Shown one piece after another: positions 17,563 through 27,987 of a stretch of DNA of 64,000 nt. The translations under genes were made by a program, and so were the position numbers. Position 1 is the first letter of the stretch. Each line of letters starts with the position of its first letter. Under the pieces are notes generated by a model, which worked only from the letters and a program-made list of their open reading frames with translations, did no database searches and had not been told where the DNA came from. The stretch comes from Shewanella vesiculosa (GTDB taxonomy: Bacteria; Pseudomonadota; Gammaproteobacteria; Enterobacterales; Shewanellaceae), in the NCBI RefSeq assembly GCF_021560015.1, contig NZ_CP073588.1, forward strand, positions 558,001-622,000, given 5' to 3'.

Positions 17563-18714
17563 ATGAGAAAGCAAAAGCTAAGTCTTTATGTTGCAAGCGC
17601 TTTGTTAGCGATGAGTGGGGGAGCTCATGCTGCAACCGATATGACCTTTGGTGGCTACATTAAAGCCGATGTAATGTTTAGTGATTATGGCAATGGGGCG
17701 CCAGAATCTGGTTCGTTGTCACGTCAGTTTTATGTGCCAGGGACTATTTATGGGACATCTGGAAACGGCCAGCAAGTTGTCGATTTTCAAGCGCGGGAAT
17801 CACGTTTTAACTTTAAAACAGTTACTGATGTTGATGGCCATAAACTCACAGGTTTTATTGAACTTGATTTTATGACCCATACTGACGGTAACGAGCGAGT
17901 CTCTAACAGTTACTCTCCTCGTATACGTCATGCATTTGTCAGTTATGACAATTGGACAGTCGGTCAGACTTGGACCACGTTTCAAAATCCAGGCGCCTTA
18001 CCGGAGAATCTAGATTTTGTCGGTGCCGCTGAAGGAACACCTTTCGTTAGACAATCACAACTACGTTATACCAGTGGTAATTGGCAATTTTCAATTGAAA
18101 ATCCTGAAACGACTGTAACACCGTTTGGCGGTGGAGGCCGAATCACCAGTGGTAGCGGCGTTGTTCCGGATTTTGTCGGACGTTATAACTTCAGTGCTGC
18201 TAGTGGTTCTGCATTTTCAGTAGCTGCTATTGTAAGACAATTAGATTTAGAGCAAGTTGTTGGAGCAACCCAGTACGATACTTCTGAGTTAGGTTATGGT
18301 GTTAGCTTTGCCGGTGTTATACCTTTAGGTAAAGATGATATTAAATTTACCGCAACTTATGGGGAAGGGTTAGGGCGTTATATGGCGCTTAACTATGCTA
18401 ATGCTGGTGTGCTTGATTCCAATGGTGAGATCCAAGCGATTAAATCCTATGGTGGTTTCGTCGCATACCGTCATTGGTGGTCAGAACAATGGCGTTCTAG
18501 CTTGACGGTTTCAGGTTTCACTGCAGACAATGATATTGCACTTACTGGCGGGGCTGTTAATAAAGAAGCTTATTCTGGCTATGTTAACTTACTATACTCG
18601 CCTTCAAAGCCACTCACATTTGGGGTTGAATATATGCATGCTTTGAATGAGCGCGAAGATGGTTTCGACGGTGATTTGAATCGTATTATATTCTCAGCTA
18701 AATACGCTATTTAG
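17563..18714 (+). CDS. DcaP-like outer-membrane porin
   Basis: A 383-residue porin of the DcaP-like family, trimeric outer-membrane channels known in Acinetobacter for dicarboxylic acid and other anion uptake. A signal peptide ends near residue 23 (HAA). The mature start TDMTFGGYIKADVMFSDYGNG, followed by FQARESRFNFKT and the long alternating beta-strand pattern, resembles this group. The FDGDLNRIIFSAKYAI end is a beta-signal-like strand, although it ends in Ile and not Phe. GGGAG precedes the ATG. The gene is monocistronic. The substrate cannot be told from sequence. Confidence 0.8.
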   Translation: MRKQKLSLYVASALLAMSGGAHAATDMTFGGYIKADVMFSDYGNGAPESGSLSRQFYVPGTIYGTSGNGQQVVDFQARESRFNFKTVTDVDGHKLTGFIELDFMTHTDGNERVSNSYSPRIRHAFVSYDNWTVGQTWTTFQNPGALPENLDFVGAAEGTPFVRQSQLRYTSGNWQFSIENPETTVTPFGGGGRITSGSGVVPDFVGRYNFSAASGSAFSVAAIVRQLDLEQVVGATQYDTSELGYGVSFAGVIPLGKDDIKFTATYGEGLGRYMALNYANAGVLDSNGEIQAIKSYGGFVAYRHWWSEQWRSSLTVSGFTADNDIALTGGAVNKEAYSGYVNLLYSPSKPLTFGVEYMHALNEREDGFDGDLNRIIFSAKYAI

Positions 18715-18730
18715 CCTATAAACTGATAAC

Positions 18731-18762
18731 AAAAAGGCAACCTTATTGGTTGCCTTTTTTTA
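18731..18762. terminator. Bidirectional terminator between porin gene and grxA
   Basis: AAAGGCAACC/GGTTGCCTTT stem of 10 bp with a 5-base loop, A and T runs on either side. Confidence 0.92.
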
Positions 18763-18779
18763 TTTGAAGCTTTTAATAC

Positions 18780-19040
18780 TTATTTAAGTAGATTGTTTTG
18801 GCGAACATAGGCTTCAAATTCAGTGCAACCACCAATTGGTTGTTCGTCAATGAAGATCTGTGGAACAGTTTCAACCGTTTTGCCGACACTTTTTGATAAG
18901 TCTGCTTTGGTGATACCTTCGACATGAATATCAATATATTTAAATTTGAAATCCGCACTTTGCGCCGCTAACTTTTCTGATAACTCAACGGCTCTAACAC
19001 AATATGGGCAACCTGGGCGGCCAAAAATAACTACAAACAT
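18780..19040 (-). CDS. grxA: Glutaredoxin 1 (GrxA)
   Basis: An 86-residue dithiol glutaredoxin that reduces disulfides in ribonucleotide reductase and other proteins using glutathione. The active site CPYC lies at residues 11-14 (GRPGCPYC). VETVPQIFIDEQPIGGCTEF supplies the cis-Pro loop and the glutathione-binding GG. Length matches E. coli GrxA (85). It stands downstream of radD on the same strand, about 80 bases away. Confidence 0.93.
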   Translation of the reverse strand: MFVVIFGRPGCPYCVRAVELSEKLAAQSADFKFKYIDIHVEGITKADLSKSVGKTVETVPQIFIDEQPIGGCTEFEAYVRQNNLLK

Positions 19041-19119
19041 GGTGACTCCTGTTTAATGATCTTGGCAATTTATACCATATGTATTTTTCAAATGGTATTT
19101 GAACACAATTAATTTTGTT

Positions 19120-20871
19120 TTAACTCATATCGATTTTATATTTGCCTTGATAGTCAAAAAATGCGTCAACTAAATCCCAACGATATTTGTTTTTCTTTAG
19201 CAATAATAAATCAGGTTTTCTAAATCGGCTTTGATCCGCCAATACATCTGCTACTTTATTATATTGAGGATGCTTAAGACCTGGCGTGCGAGTGTGGCTT
19301 AGTACAAATACCGCATAAAACGCTTTGCGTTGTGCTGGTGTCGAAAAGTTAAACGTTTGCTTAAAATCATTACCCTCAATATCAATATATTGAATAAGTA
19401 ACTTGTTGTCGTGCTCGAGTAATAGCATTTGCTCACATTTGAATAAATGGTGATGCTGAGCGTTAAGTACTTGCTTTAAGCGTTTATCAGGATCAATTAA
19501 GGTTGATTGGCAGGTGTTACAGATACGTGCCGCTATATCATTTTCAGCTCCACAGTCGGGACATAATTTTGACCTGAATCTAAAGTCACATTGCTGGTTG
19601 TCACTGATTAATCCTTGGCAGCGTCTTCCATAATGCTCAATTATATCGCCATCCCCATCCACTATCCCCCAAAAGATGTTTGCAAATTGGCATACAGGAC
19701 AATGCACTTGAACAGGCACTGATTTACTATTGGGCTTGGTTTGGCCAACTTCAGGATAAAAGAGGTCATAACCGTTCGCGGCGTAATCGATGATTAAACA
19801 ATCGGTTTTATCCGCTGCTAAGCGTAAACCTCGACCAATCATTTGTTGGAATAGGCTCACTGACGCTGTTGGTCTTAATATCGCTATAAGGTCAACATGT
19901 GGCGCATCGAAGCCTGTAGTGAGCACTGCTACGTTGACTATGTACTTCAGGTCTTGGGCCTTAAAGCGTTGAATAATCTCATCACGTGCGTTATGGGGCG
20001 TTTTAGCGGTAATTAACGCAGCATCTTTGTCTAAAAGCGCCATCAATTCATTAGCATGTCTAACGGTTGCAGCAAAAATCAATACACCTTTGCGCAGTGC
20101 TGCAAGTTGCTTCACCTGTTTGATAATTGCTGTGGTTGCGCGGCCTTGATGATTAAGCAAGGAGTCTATTGCCATTTGAGGGTACTCTCCGCTGTCATTT
20201 GGCTCCAGATCACCAAAATCATATTGGGCACTCAGTCCGTCAAAAATAATCGGTTTAGTAAGATAACCTTTATTAATTAATGGCCGCATTGGTAGTTCAA
20301 AAATGCACTTGTCAAAAACAGCGGTGTCAGTATTGCCTACTTTTCCATGGTAATGCACACGGTATATCCAGCCTAAACCTAAACGATAAGGCGTTGCCGT
20401 TAATCCAAGTAATTTTATATTAGGATTTTGCGCTTTAAGATGAATAAGCAATTGTTGATATTGGCTCGTAGACTCATTACTCACTCGATGACATTCATCG
20501 ATAATCACTAATGAAAAGGGTTGGGTAAATTTTGTGAGGGCACGAGCCGCTGATTGAACGCTGGCCACTACCGTTTTACCATTGGCTTTCTTTTGATTTA
20601 ATCCGGCAGAATAGATATTTGCTTCTTGTGTCAGTAAGCCTACCTTTTCGGCATTTTGAGCGACTAATTCCTTTACGTGAGTTAGCACCAGTACATTACC
20701 ATTAGCAATGCGAGCTAGTTCGGCAATGACGATACTTTTGCCTGCACCGGTAGGAAGAACCAATACTGCTGATTGTTGGCTTTGCTTAAAATGAGCAATA
20801 GCAGCATCTACGGATTGTTGTTGGTAATCACGTAGGGTTATCTTTGCAGGTTTAACAGATGAGTCTTTCAA
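19120..20871 (-). CDS. radD: DEAD/DEAH-box helicase RadD (YejH)
   Basis: RadD is a superfamily 2 ATPase involved in recombination and double-strand break repair, and it interacts with SSB in E. coli. The 583-residue product is almost the E. coli length (586). It has the Q-like LRDYQQQSVDAA start, Walker A LPTGAGKS, the DECH box (IIDECHRVSNE), SAT-like GLTATPYRLG, and motif VI QMIGRGLRLA. After residue about 385, zinc-ligand Cys pairs follow (CPVCQ, RRCQG, CPDCGAE and CNTCQ). The start MKDSSVKPAKITLRDYQ fits the family. Confidence 0.92.
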   Translation of the reverse strand: MKDSSVKPAKITLRDYQQQSVDAAIAHFKQSQQSAVLVLPTGAGKSIVIAELARIANGNVLVLTHVKELVAQNAEKVGLLTQEANIYSAGLNQKKANGKTVVASVQSAARALTKFTQPFSLVIIDECHRVSNESTSQYQQLLIHLKAQNPNIKLLGLTATPYRLGLGWIYRVHYHGKVGNTDTAVFDKCIFELPMRPLINKGYLTKPIIFDGLSAQYDFGDLEPNDSGEYPQMAIDSLLNHQGRATTAIIKQVKQLAALRKGVLIFAATVRHANELMALLDKDAALITAKTPHNARDEIIQRFKAQDLKYIVNVAVLTTGFDAPHVDLIAILRPTASVSLFQQMIGRGLRLAADKTDCLIIDYAANGYDLFYPEVGQTKPNSKSVPVQVHCPVCQFANIFWGIVDGDGDIIEHYGRRCQGLISDNQQCDFRFRSKLCPDCGAENDIAARICNTCQSTLIDPDKRLKQVLNAQHHHLFKCEQMLLLEHDNKLLIQYIDIEGNDFKQTFNFSTPAQRKAFYAVFVLSHTRTPGLKHPQYNKVADVLADQSRFRKPDLLLLKKNKYRWDLVDAFFDYQGKYKIDMS

Positions 20872-21125
20872 TTTATTGGTAGTATTATTCTGGTTTGGAT
20901 AAAGCTTAACATAGGCAAGGATTGATAAACCATATTGTGATGAATGAGCGCTTATTTATGGTAAAGCTAAATCAATAAACCATGGCTAAAGGTGATAAAT
21001 ACACGCTAATAGTATTTTTGCGAGATAAGCGCTGTTTTTTTATATAAGTTGGTGTAAATTCATTTACACAGTCAGATGATACTTATAAAAAAATAATAAT
21101 GTATTGCCATCAGGAAAAACACTTT

Positions 21126-21527
21126 ATGAAACGTTTACTGTTAGCCGCTCTGTTTATGGTTAGCCACATCGCCGTTGCTGAAGACGCTTTAGTCATAGGT
21201 TTATCTATTGAAGAGAGCGTGAAGCATTCTGAAGATTTAACCACGTCGGCATCCAAAATTGTCATGGGATTAAATGATACTGTGTCACTCAATGTTGAAG
21301 GTGATTATGGTGTGACAATCGTGTCGACAGAAAATAGCAATAATAAGGTCAATTTGTTGATCAGTTTACGTGATGAATCTAATGACGCTTCGGATTTACT
21401 AGGAGATAAAACAATCAGTCTTAAAGTGGGCCAATCAACCAGTTACAAGGTGACATTAAACGATCATTTATATGACATAACTATTGAGACCTCTTATGCT
21501 CCACAGCCTAAAACCTTAAACAATTAG
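21126..21527 (+). CDS. Small exported protein of unknown function
   Basis: A 133-residue product with a clear signal peptide (MKRLLLAALFMVSHIAVAED, cut after AVA). The mature part is Ser/Asn/Thr rich with alternating hydrophobic residues suggesting a small beta fold. I do not recognise a family. I choose the ATG at 21126, which gives the signal peptide; an upstream ATG at 21099 lacks a ribosome binding site. It is convergent with acs and divergent from radD. Confidence 0.65.
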   Translation: MKRLLLAALFMVSHIAVAEDALVIGLSIEESVKHSEDLTTSASKIVMGLNDTVSLNVEGDYGVTIVSTENSNNKVNLLISLRDESNDASDLLGDKTISLKVGQSTSYKVTLNDHLYDITIETSYAPQPKTLNN

Positions 21528-21566
21528 TCATAGCGAATAAAACTGTTCAGTCCATTAATCTCAGTT

Positions 21567-21591
21567 AAAAAAATGCCCCTCAGTGAGGGGC
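21567..21591 (-). terminator. Terminator of acs
   Basis: GCCCCTC/GAGGGGC stem of 7 bp with a 3-base loop; the A run on the left reads as a U run on the minus strand. Confidence 0.88.
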
Positions 21592-21649
21592 GAAAAGAGA
21601 AATTGGTCAGGATTTCTCGGGTGGATAAGGTATTACAAGTTAGTTTATA

Positions 21650-23602
21650 TTACTCAGTTTTGTTTAGGCGTGACTCAATTAACGTATCAATTACAGCAGG
21701 ATCCGCCAGAGTAGAGGAATCACCTAAGTTGGTCACTTCATTAGCGGCAATTTTTCGAAGGAATCGGCGCATAATTTTGCCAGAACGCGTTTTCGGTAAA
21801 CCGCTTGCCCACTGAATAAGATCCGGTGTTGCAAGGGCGCCAATTTCTTTGCGTACCCATTGACGTAATTCTTGGCGCAACTCTTCCGTTGGCTCAATCC
21901 CACGAGTGAGGGTGACATAAGCGTAAATACCTTGGCCTTTAATGTCATGCGGGTAACCCACAACAGCGGCTTCAGCAACGAGCTCATGCGACACTAGCGC
22001 GCTTTCTACTTCAGCAGTACCTAAGCGATGCCCAGATACGTTAATGACATCATCAACACGACCAGTAATCCAATAGTAGCCATCTTCATCACGACGCGCG
22101 CCATCACCGGTAAAATACATGCCACGGAACGTTTTAAAGTAAGTTAAGGCAAATCTATCATGGTCACCATAAACGGTGCGCATTTGTCCTGGCCACGAAT
22201 CAAGGATAACCAGGTTACCTTCACCGGTACCTTCTACAATATTACCCATGTTATCGACTAGCGCAGGCTGTACACCAAAGAAAGGTCGAGTTGCAGAACC
22301 TGGTTTGGTGTCTGTAGCACCTGGTAGAGGACTTATCAGAATACCGCCCGTTTCAGTTTGCCACCAAGTGTCGACAATAGGGCAGTTTTCATGACCGATC
22401 ACCTCATGGTACCAACGCCATGCTTCTGGATTGATGGGTTCGCCCACTGATCCCATAATGCGTAATGAATCACCTTTATAGCTGCTAAATTGTTCTTTAC
22501 CCTCAGCCATTAGTGCACGAATTAGGGTTGGCGCGGTATAGAGAATATTGACTTTATGACGGTCAATCATTTCACCTAATCGAGCCGGAGTTGGATGATT
22601 AGGTACACCTTCATGAATTAATACCGTCGCGGCATTCGCTAATGGTCCATAGACCATATATGAATGACCAGTGATCCAACCTACATCTGCGGTACACCAA
22701 TATACTTCGTCTGCTTTATAGTCAAACACATATTCGTGTGTCATTGAGGCATACACCATATAACCACCGGTAGTATGCAGCACACCTTTAGGGTTACCAG
22801 TAGAGCCTGAGGTATAAAGTAAAAAGAGTGGATCTTCAGCATTCATTTCAGCGGGTAGACAGAATTCTGAAGCGACTTCCATGAGTGAGTGCCACCAGAC
22901 ATCTCGGCCTTCAACCCAATCGATGCTCCCACCAGTACGCTTAAGTACTATGACCTTTTCGACGCAAGTGACATCTGGATTTGATATGGCTTCATCCACA
23001 CTGCGTTTTAACGGAATTTTTCTGCCACCGCGAACACCTTCGTCGGCAGTAATTAAGACTTTTGATTTACCGTCAATCACCCTTGCAGCAATCGAGTCGG
23101 GTGAGAAACCACCAAACACCACTGAATGCACCGCGCCAATGCGAGCACAGGCAAGCATAGCGACTGCCGCTTCAGGCACCATAGGCATGTATATGGTGAC
23201 GATATCACCTTTATTAACACCTTGGCTTCGAAGGGCGTTAGCAAATTTACACACATCGGCATGTAATTGGGCGTAAGTAATTTTACGTTGCTCATTGGCA
23301 TCGTCACCTTCCCAAATAATGGCTAGTTTATCGCCATGTTCTTCAAGGTGGCGATCTAAGCAATTGGAAGACGCATTGAGCGTGCCATCATAAAACCAAT
23401 TGATTGAAAGGTTATGATCATCAAAAGACGTTTGCTTGATTTTGGTATAAGGTTTGATCCAATCAATACGTTTGCCGTGTTCTCTCCAGAAACCTTCTGG
23501 ATTAATAATGGACTCCTGGTACATTTTCTTATATTGATCGTTATCAACCAGTGCGTTTTCTGCAATGTCACTCGGAACTTTGTAAAGAGATTGCGGGGTC
23601 AT
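21650..23602 (-). CDS. acs: Acetyl-CoA synthetase
   Basis: Acs converts acetate, ATP and CoA to acetyl-CoA for acetate scavenging. The 650-residue product matches E. coli Acs (652). It has the nucleotide loop [19 protein letters not shown] (about 264-282), the WWQTETGG motif, the hinge [22 protein letters not shown] and the C-terminal [12 protein letters not shown] with the Lys acetylated in this family. It is divergent from the CrbS-type kinase gene, whose pathway is known to activate acs in Vibrio and Pseudomonas. A palindrome in the shared intergenic region is a candidate control site. Confidence 0.97.
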   Translation of the reverse strand: MTPQSLYKVPSDIAENALVDNDQYKKMYQESIINPEGFWREHGKRIDWIKPYTKIKQTSFDDHNLSINWFYDGTLNASSNCLDRHLEEHGDKLAIIWEGDDANEQRKITYAQLHADVCKFANALRSQGVNKGDIVTIYMPMVPEAAVAMLACARIGAVHSVVFGGFSPDSIAARVIDGKSKVLITADEGVRGGRKIPLKRSVDEAISNPDVTCVEKVIVLKRTGGSIDWVEGRDVWWHSLMEVASEFCLPAEMNAEDPLFLLYTSGSTGNPKGVLHTTGGYMVYASMTHEYVFDYKADEVYWCTADVGWITGHSYMVYGPLANAATVLIHEGVPNHPTPARLGEMIDRHKVNILYTAPTLIRALMAEGKEQFSSYKGDSLRIMGSVGEPINPEAWRWYHEVIGHENCPIVDTWWQTETGGILISPLPGATDTKPGSATRPFFGVQPALVDNMGNIVEGTGEGNLVILDSWPGQMRTVYGDHDRFALTYFKTFRGMYFTGDGARRDEDGYYWITGRVDDVINVSGHRLGTAEVESALVSHELVAEAAVVGYPHDIKGQGIYAYVTLTRGIEPTEELRQELRQWVRKEIGALATPDLIQWASGLPKTRSGKIMRRFLRKIAANEVTNLGDSSTLADPAVIDTLIESRLNKTE

Positions 23603-23665
23603 GGGGCTTCCCTTTCTAAAAATGGCGTGGTTAAAGTATCATCTGCAACAGGCTATCAGCACTAT

Positions 23666-23679
23666 TAGACCTTGGTCTA
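23666..23679. promoter_or_regulatory. Palindrome between acs and the CrbS-type kinase gene
   Basis: TAGACC-TT-GGTCTA is a perfect 6-bp inverted repeat centred 70 bases upstream of the acs start codon. The position fits an activator site such as that of a LuxR-type CrbR. Binding is inferred. Confidence 0.45.
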
Positions 23680-23858
23680 GTTTTAAAATATCCTTAATAT
23701 TTAGTCTGTTGCACGTGTTAATATGGTTATAATTGCTACAGAGTTAGTCTGTTATTTATGATGATTCTATTGTGTAGGTTGTTTTATGTTCAATACACGA
23801 TGTTTTAGGTAAAAATAAAACAGATTTTTAATAATAATAAAGTGATATCGGACGTTTC

Positions 23859-26800
23859 ATGAACTTAACCTTAATCGTTGCCGTGATTGCGGTGTGTTAT
23901 GTGTCATTGCTGTTTATTTTGGCGTGGGGCGCTGAGAGGTGGTTTAGTAAAATAAACCAAAAAGCCCAAGTATGGATTTATGGGCTCAGTTTAGCTGTGT
24001 ATTGTTCTTCCTGGAGCTTTTTAGGCACAGTTGGCCAGTCCGCCAATGATTTATGGTCTTTTTTACCTATTTTTATTGGCCCAATATTGGTGTTTACCCT
24101 TGGCTTTGGCATGTTACGAAAAATGGTGGTGGTGTCTAAAGCGCAAAACATTACTTCTGTTGCCGACTTTATTGCTGCCCGCTATGGTAAATCACAACTA
24201 TTAGCGGCGTTGGTTACGCTAATTGCCTTGTTCGGCATCATGCCTTATATCGCGTTACAGCTTAAAGCCATGGTGTTTAGTCTTAATTTATTTCAACCTG
24301 CTGACAATCCGCTGAGTCCTGTCGCTGTGCCATTATTGATTACCATGTTATTGGCTATTTTTGCCATTTTATTTGGTACTCGTAAATTAGATGCTACTGA
24401 ACATAATCCAGGAATGATGGTGGCGATTGCCTTTGAGTCACTGGTTAAACTGGCAGCCTTTATCTCTGTCGGTGCCGTGATTAGTTTTGGGGTCTTTGAT
24501 GGCTTTGGTGATATTTGGCAACAAGCATCAGATAAAGCATTGATCCAAAATAGTCATATCCGTTTAGAGTCTTTCTTACCTGAATTATTTGTTGGTATGG
24601 CGGCGTTCTTATGTATGCCAAGGCAGTTTCATGTGATGGTAGTCGAGTGCGGTGGCGAGCATATTTTAAGAAAATCGCGATGGATATTTCCAATCTATTT
24701 AGTCTTATTTGGCTTGTTCGTTGCCCCATTGGCACTCGCCGGCAAGGTGATTTTAGGTGATTCAGTGTCAGCTGATACCTATGTGATTAATTTACCTTTA
24801 GCGCTTGATCAACCTGTATTAGCTGTTGTCGCATTACTGGGTAGTTTGTCTGCCGCGACGGGGATGGTGATAGTGGCGGTGGTGACTATTAGCGTGATGG
24901 TGAGTAATGAATGGTTGGTGCCATTTTTGTTGCGAACAGGTCAAATACGAGAAAAGAATTTTAGTCAGTTTTCTAAACTGTTATTAAATGTACGCCGTTT
25001 ATCGATTGTGGTGATTTTAGGTTTTGGTTATTTAAGCTATTTGCTGTTTACCGACCGTGATTCACTTTCACATCTGGGGATGATGTCGTTTGGCGCATTC
25101 TCTCAATTAGCGCCTGCGTTAGTGGGGGGATTGTATTGGAAACACGGTAATCGAGCGGGAGTGTATCTAGGCCTTGCTGTTGGTTTTAGTCTTTGGTGTT
25201 TTATTTTACTTCAAGGTGCCGGTGAAGCCCGTGTGATTGGTGCAGACTCTGGTTTGTTCAATTCAATCACTCCCAATATTAGCGATACTTTGATTGCCTT
25301 ATTAGCCAATATTTTTTGCTATGTGCTGGGTTCTATATGGTTTAGAGCGGGCGTTGCTGAGCGTATTCAAGCGAGTCACTTTGTCAAACCTTGGTCATCA
25401 AAGCAAGATGCTAAAAAACGCCAAGGGCCTATTTCACAACAAGATTTATTAATTTTGGCCAGTCGGTTTGTCAGTCCTACTCGTGCTTATGAAAGTTTTA
25501 GCCGTTTTTCGGCAGATGCGGTTAAAAGTGACAGTTGGTACAAAACGGCTCCAGAAGAGTTAATCGCTCATACGGAACACATGTTGTCGGGTGTGTTAGG
25601 CGCATCAAGTGCTTCACTGGTTATGGACTCTGTTTTACAAGGACGTGATTTGGCTCTTGATGAGGTATTCCATTTAGTGGATGAGGCCTCTTCTAAAATT
25701 ATTTTAAGTCAAGATATGCTGCGAGGTGCAATTGAACACGCTTATGAAGGTATGAGTGTGGTTGATAGAGATCTTAATTTAGTTGCGTGGAATTATCGCT
25801 ATGTTGAATTGTATCAATACCCAGAAGGCTTTTTACAACAAGGTATGCCAATAGCTGATATTGTGCGGTTTAATGCTCTGCGCGGTTTTTGTGGTACTGG
25901 AGACATTGAAAACCAAGTTGAAGTGCGGGTACAACATATGCGAAATGGCACTCCTCATACTTCTGAGCGTGCTCGCCAGGATGGTAAGGTTATAAAAATT
26001 CAAGGCAATCCTATGCCTGATGGTGGTTTTGTAATGACATTTACTGATATCACCCAATATCGTTTACAGGAAAAAGCTTTACTGGAAGCTAATGAAACTT
26101 TGGAAAGTCGGGTACAGGAGCGAACCTATGAACTGGCGTTATCAAACAGCGAGTTATTAGAGGCTAAAGCGCAAGAAGAGCTCGCCAATGCATCAAAAAC
26201 GCGTTTTTTAGCCGCTGTTGGTCACGACTTAATGCAACCGTTAAATGCTGCAAGATTATTTACTGCATCATTATCGCAATATCCAAATCTCGATTTAGAA
26301 GCGCGTACCACATTGACTCATGTCAATAGTTCGCTGAAAACAGCTGGTGAGTTACTAACCGATTTACTCGATATTTCTAAGCTAGACTCTGGCATGGTAG
26401 AGGTTAACCGTCGTGATTTTGCGATTGCAGAGATCATTAACGGTTTATCCATTGAATTTGATGCTATGGCTGCCGATAGTCAAATTTCGTTTTCAATGGT
26501 GCCTTGTACTGCGACCGTTAACTCCGATCCTTCTTTATTGCGACGTGTGTTACAGAATTTTTTAACCAATGCTTATCGTTATGCTCGTGGCGGTAAAGTG
26601 TTATTTGGTTGCCGTCATCGAGGTGATTTTATTGAGATCCAAGTACTGGATACTGGCTGTGGAATTAATGAGTTTGATATACAAGAAATCTTTAAAGAGT
26701 TTAAACGTCTCAATCATCCTAGTAGCCGTAATGTCAGTGGTTTGGGGTTAGGGTTAGCGATTGCTGACAGGATCAGTAAGGTACTTGATCATCAAATACA

Positions 26801-27341
26801 TGTGAGTTCGGCTTTAGGTCGCGGTTCGATATTCTCTATTTCTGTGCCCATAGGTGAAACCATCAGCCAAACAAGCAATAAACCTTTACCAACACTATTG
26901 CAGCCTTTAGCGGGAATTAAAGTGCTATGCATCGACAATGAAGAAGCCATTCTTGCGGGATTAGAATCATTATTAAGCCGTTGGCAATGTGAGGTTATTT
27001 GTGCCAAAGATCTTGCCGATGCACGGATTAAGTTAGGCCTTAAAGGGGTGGCACCAGACATTATGTTAGCTGATTATCACTTAGATGATGATCAAAACGG
27101 TATCGATGCCATGAATGGTATTCGCAGCCGTTATGGGGAGCATTTACCAGGGATATTAATTACAGCCAATACCAATAAAGATTTGGTTGAAGATGTCGAA
27201 AGGCAGGGTTATCACTACATGGCTAAAATGGTTAAACCTGCTGCATTGCGAGCGTTAATTTCGAGTCTAGTTAAAGTAGGTTTACCCATTTTGGCAATAT
27301 TGCTGAGATTAAACATCACCTTTAAAAGGATATTAGTATGA
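23859..27341 (+). CDS. crbS: CrbS-type hybrid histidine kinase with Na+/solute symporter domain
   Basis: A 1160-residue fusion. Residues about 1-500 are a multi-helix Na+/solute symporter domain of the SSS family (PutP-like). A PAS domain follows (about 635-740, EGMSVVDRDLNLVAWN), then the HisKA domain with FLAAVGHDLMQPLNAARLF (phospho-accepting His789). The ATPase domain carries the N box RRVLQNFLTNAYRYARG, G1 VLDTGCGI and G2 GLGLGLAIADRI. A receiver domain (about 1020-1145) has the likely phospho-acceptor Asp1072 in MLADYHLDD. The architecture and location beside acs identify CrbS, which with CrbR controls acetate use. The last 20 residues are unusually hydrophobic for a receiver end. The stop overlaps the next gene by four bases. 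Confidence 0.88.
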   Translation: MNLTLIVAVIAVCYVSLLFILAWGAERWFSKINQKAQVWIYGLSLAVYCSSWSFLGTVGQSANDLWSFLPIFIGPILVFTLGFGMLRKMVVVSKAQNITSVADFIAARYGKSQLLAALVTLIALFGIMPYIALQLKAMVFSLNLFQPADNPLSPVAVPLLITMLLAIFAILFGTRKLDATEHNPGMMVAIAFESLVKLAAFISVGAVISFGVFDGFGDIWQQASDKALIQNSHIRLESFLPELFVGMAAFLCMPRQFHVMVVECGGEHILRKSRWIFPIYLVLFGLFVAPLALAGKVILGDSVSADTYVINLPLALDQPVLAVVALLGSLSAATGMVIVAVVTISVMVSNEWLVPFLLRTGQIREKNFSQFSKLLLNVRRLSIVVILGFGYLSYLLFTDRDSLSHLGMMSFGAFSQLAPALVGGLYWKHGNRAGVYLGLAVGFSLWCFILLQGAGEARVIGADSGLFNSITPNISDTLIALLANIFCYVLGSIWFRAGVAERIQASHFVKPWSSKQDAKKRQGPISQQDLLILASRFVSPTRAYESFSRFSADAVKSDSWYKTAPEELIAHTEHMLSGVLGASSASLVMDSVLQGRDLALDEVFHLVDEASSKIILSQDMLRGAIEHAYEGMSVVDRDLNLVAWNYRYVELYQYPEGFLQQGMPIADIVRFNALRGFCGTGDIENQVEVRVQHMRNGTPHTSERARQDGKVIKIQGNPMPDGGFVMTFTDITQYRLQEKALLEANETLESRVQERTYELALSNSELLEAKAQEELANASKTRFLAAVGHDLMQPLNAARLFTASLSQYPNLDLEARTTLTHVNSSLKTAGELLTDLLDISKLDSGMVEVNRRDFAIAEIINGLSIEFDAMAADSQISFSMVPCTATVNSDPSLLRRVLQNFLTNAYRYARGGKVLFGCRHRGDFIEIQVLDTGCGINEFDIQEIFKEFKRLNHPSSRNVSGLGLGLAIADRISKVLDHQIHVSSALGRGSIFSISVPIGETISQTSNKPLPTLLQPLAGIKVLCIDNEEAILAGLESLLSRWQCEVICAKDLADARIKLGLKGVAPDIMLADYHLDDDQNGIDAMNGIRSRYGEHLPGILITANTNKDLVEDVERQGYHYMAKMVKPAALRALISSLVKVGLPILAILLRLNITFKRILV

Positions 27342-27937
27342 TTGTGTATGGCGATAGCATGTCGGGTAATTGTTATAAGGTGCAGTTGGTGCTGAATCTG
27401 TTAGGTATTGAGCATGTATGGCAAGAAATGAATATCGCTAAAGGTGAAACGCAAACACCAGAGTTTTTAGCTAAAAATCCTCAAGGTAAAATACCGCTAA
27501 TAGAACTCGATGATGGCAGCGTATTATCGGAGTCGAATGCAATTATCGGGTATCTTGCTGAGGGCTCTATGTTGATCCCAACCGATGCTTATAATAAAGC
27601 GAAAATGTATCAGTGGATGTTTTTTGAACAATACAGTCATGAGCCATATATTGCCGTTGCACGCTTTATTCAGTTGTATTTAGGATTACCTGAGGATCGC
27701 TTAGCTGAATATCACTCACTGCACGCTAAAGGCCATAAAGCGCTTGCGGCTATGGAAGCTGAACTAGCAAAGCAACTTTTTCTGTGTGGTTCGCAATTTA
27801 CCTTAGCGGACATTGCTTTGTTCGCTTATACCCATGTTGCCCATCAAGGCGGTTTTGATTTAACCCATTACCCACAGATTAATAAATGGTTACTTCGCAT
27901 AAAACAGCAAGCTAGCTTTGTGCCGATGAAGCGTTAA
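27338..27937 (+). CDS. Glutathione S-transferase family protein
   Basis: A 199-residue cytosolic glutathione transferase. The N-terminal thioredoxin-like domain begins IVYGDSMSGNCYKVQLVLNLLGIEH, with Ser and Cys near the usual catalytic position. It contains NPQGKIPLIELDDGSVLSESNAIIGYLAE, where the cis-Pro and the glutathione-binding Glu-Ser pair lie. The helical C-terminal domain follows from about residue 85. Its ATG overlaps the crbS stop (ATGA), with an AAAAGGA ribosome binding site inside crbS, so the two are probably coupled. The substrate is unknown. Confidence 0.88.
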   Translation: MIVYGDSMSGNCYKVQLVLNLLGIEHVWQEMNIAKGETQTPEFLAKNPQGKIPLIELDDGSVLSESNAIIGYLAEGSMLIPTDAYNKAKMYQWMFFEQYSHEPYIAVARFIQLYLGLPEDRLAEYHSLHAKGHKALAAMEAELAKQLFLCGSQFTLADIALFAYTHVAHQGGFDLTHYPQINKWLLRIKQQASFVPMKR

Positions 27938-27987
27938 TTATTTACTGATTTTATGGATATTTTTTGATTTACATGTGTTGTCAGCCG

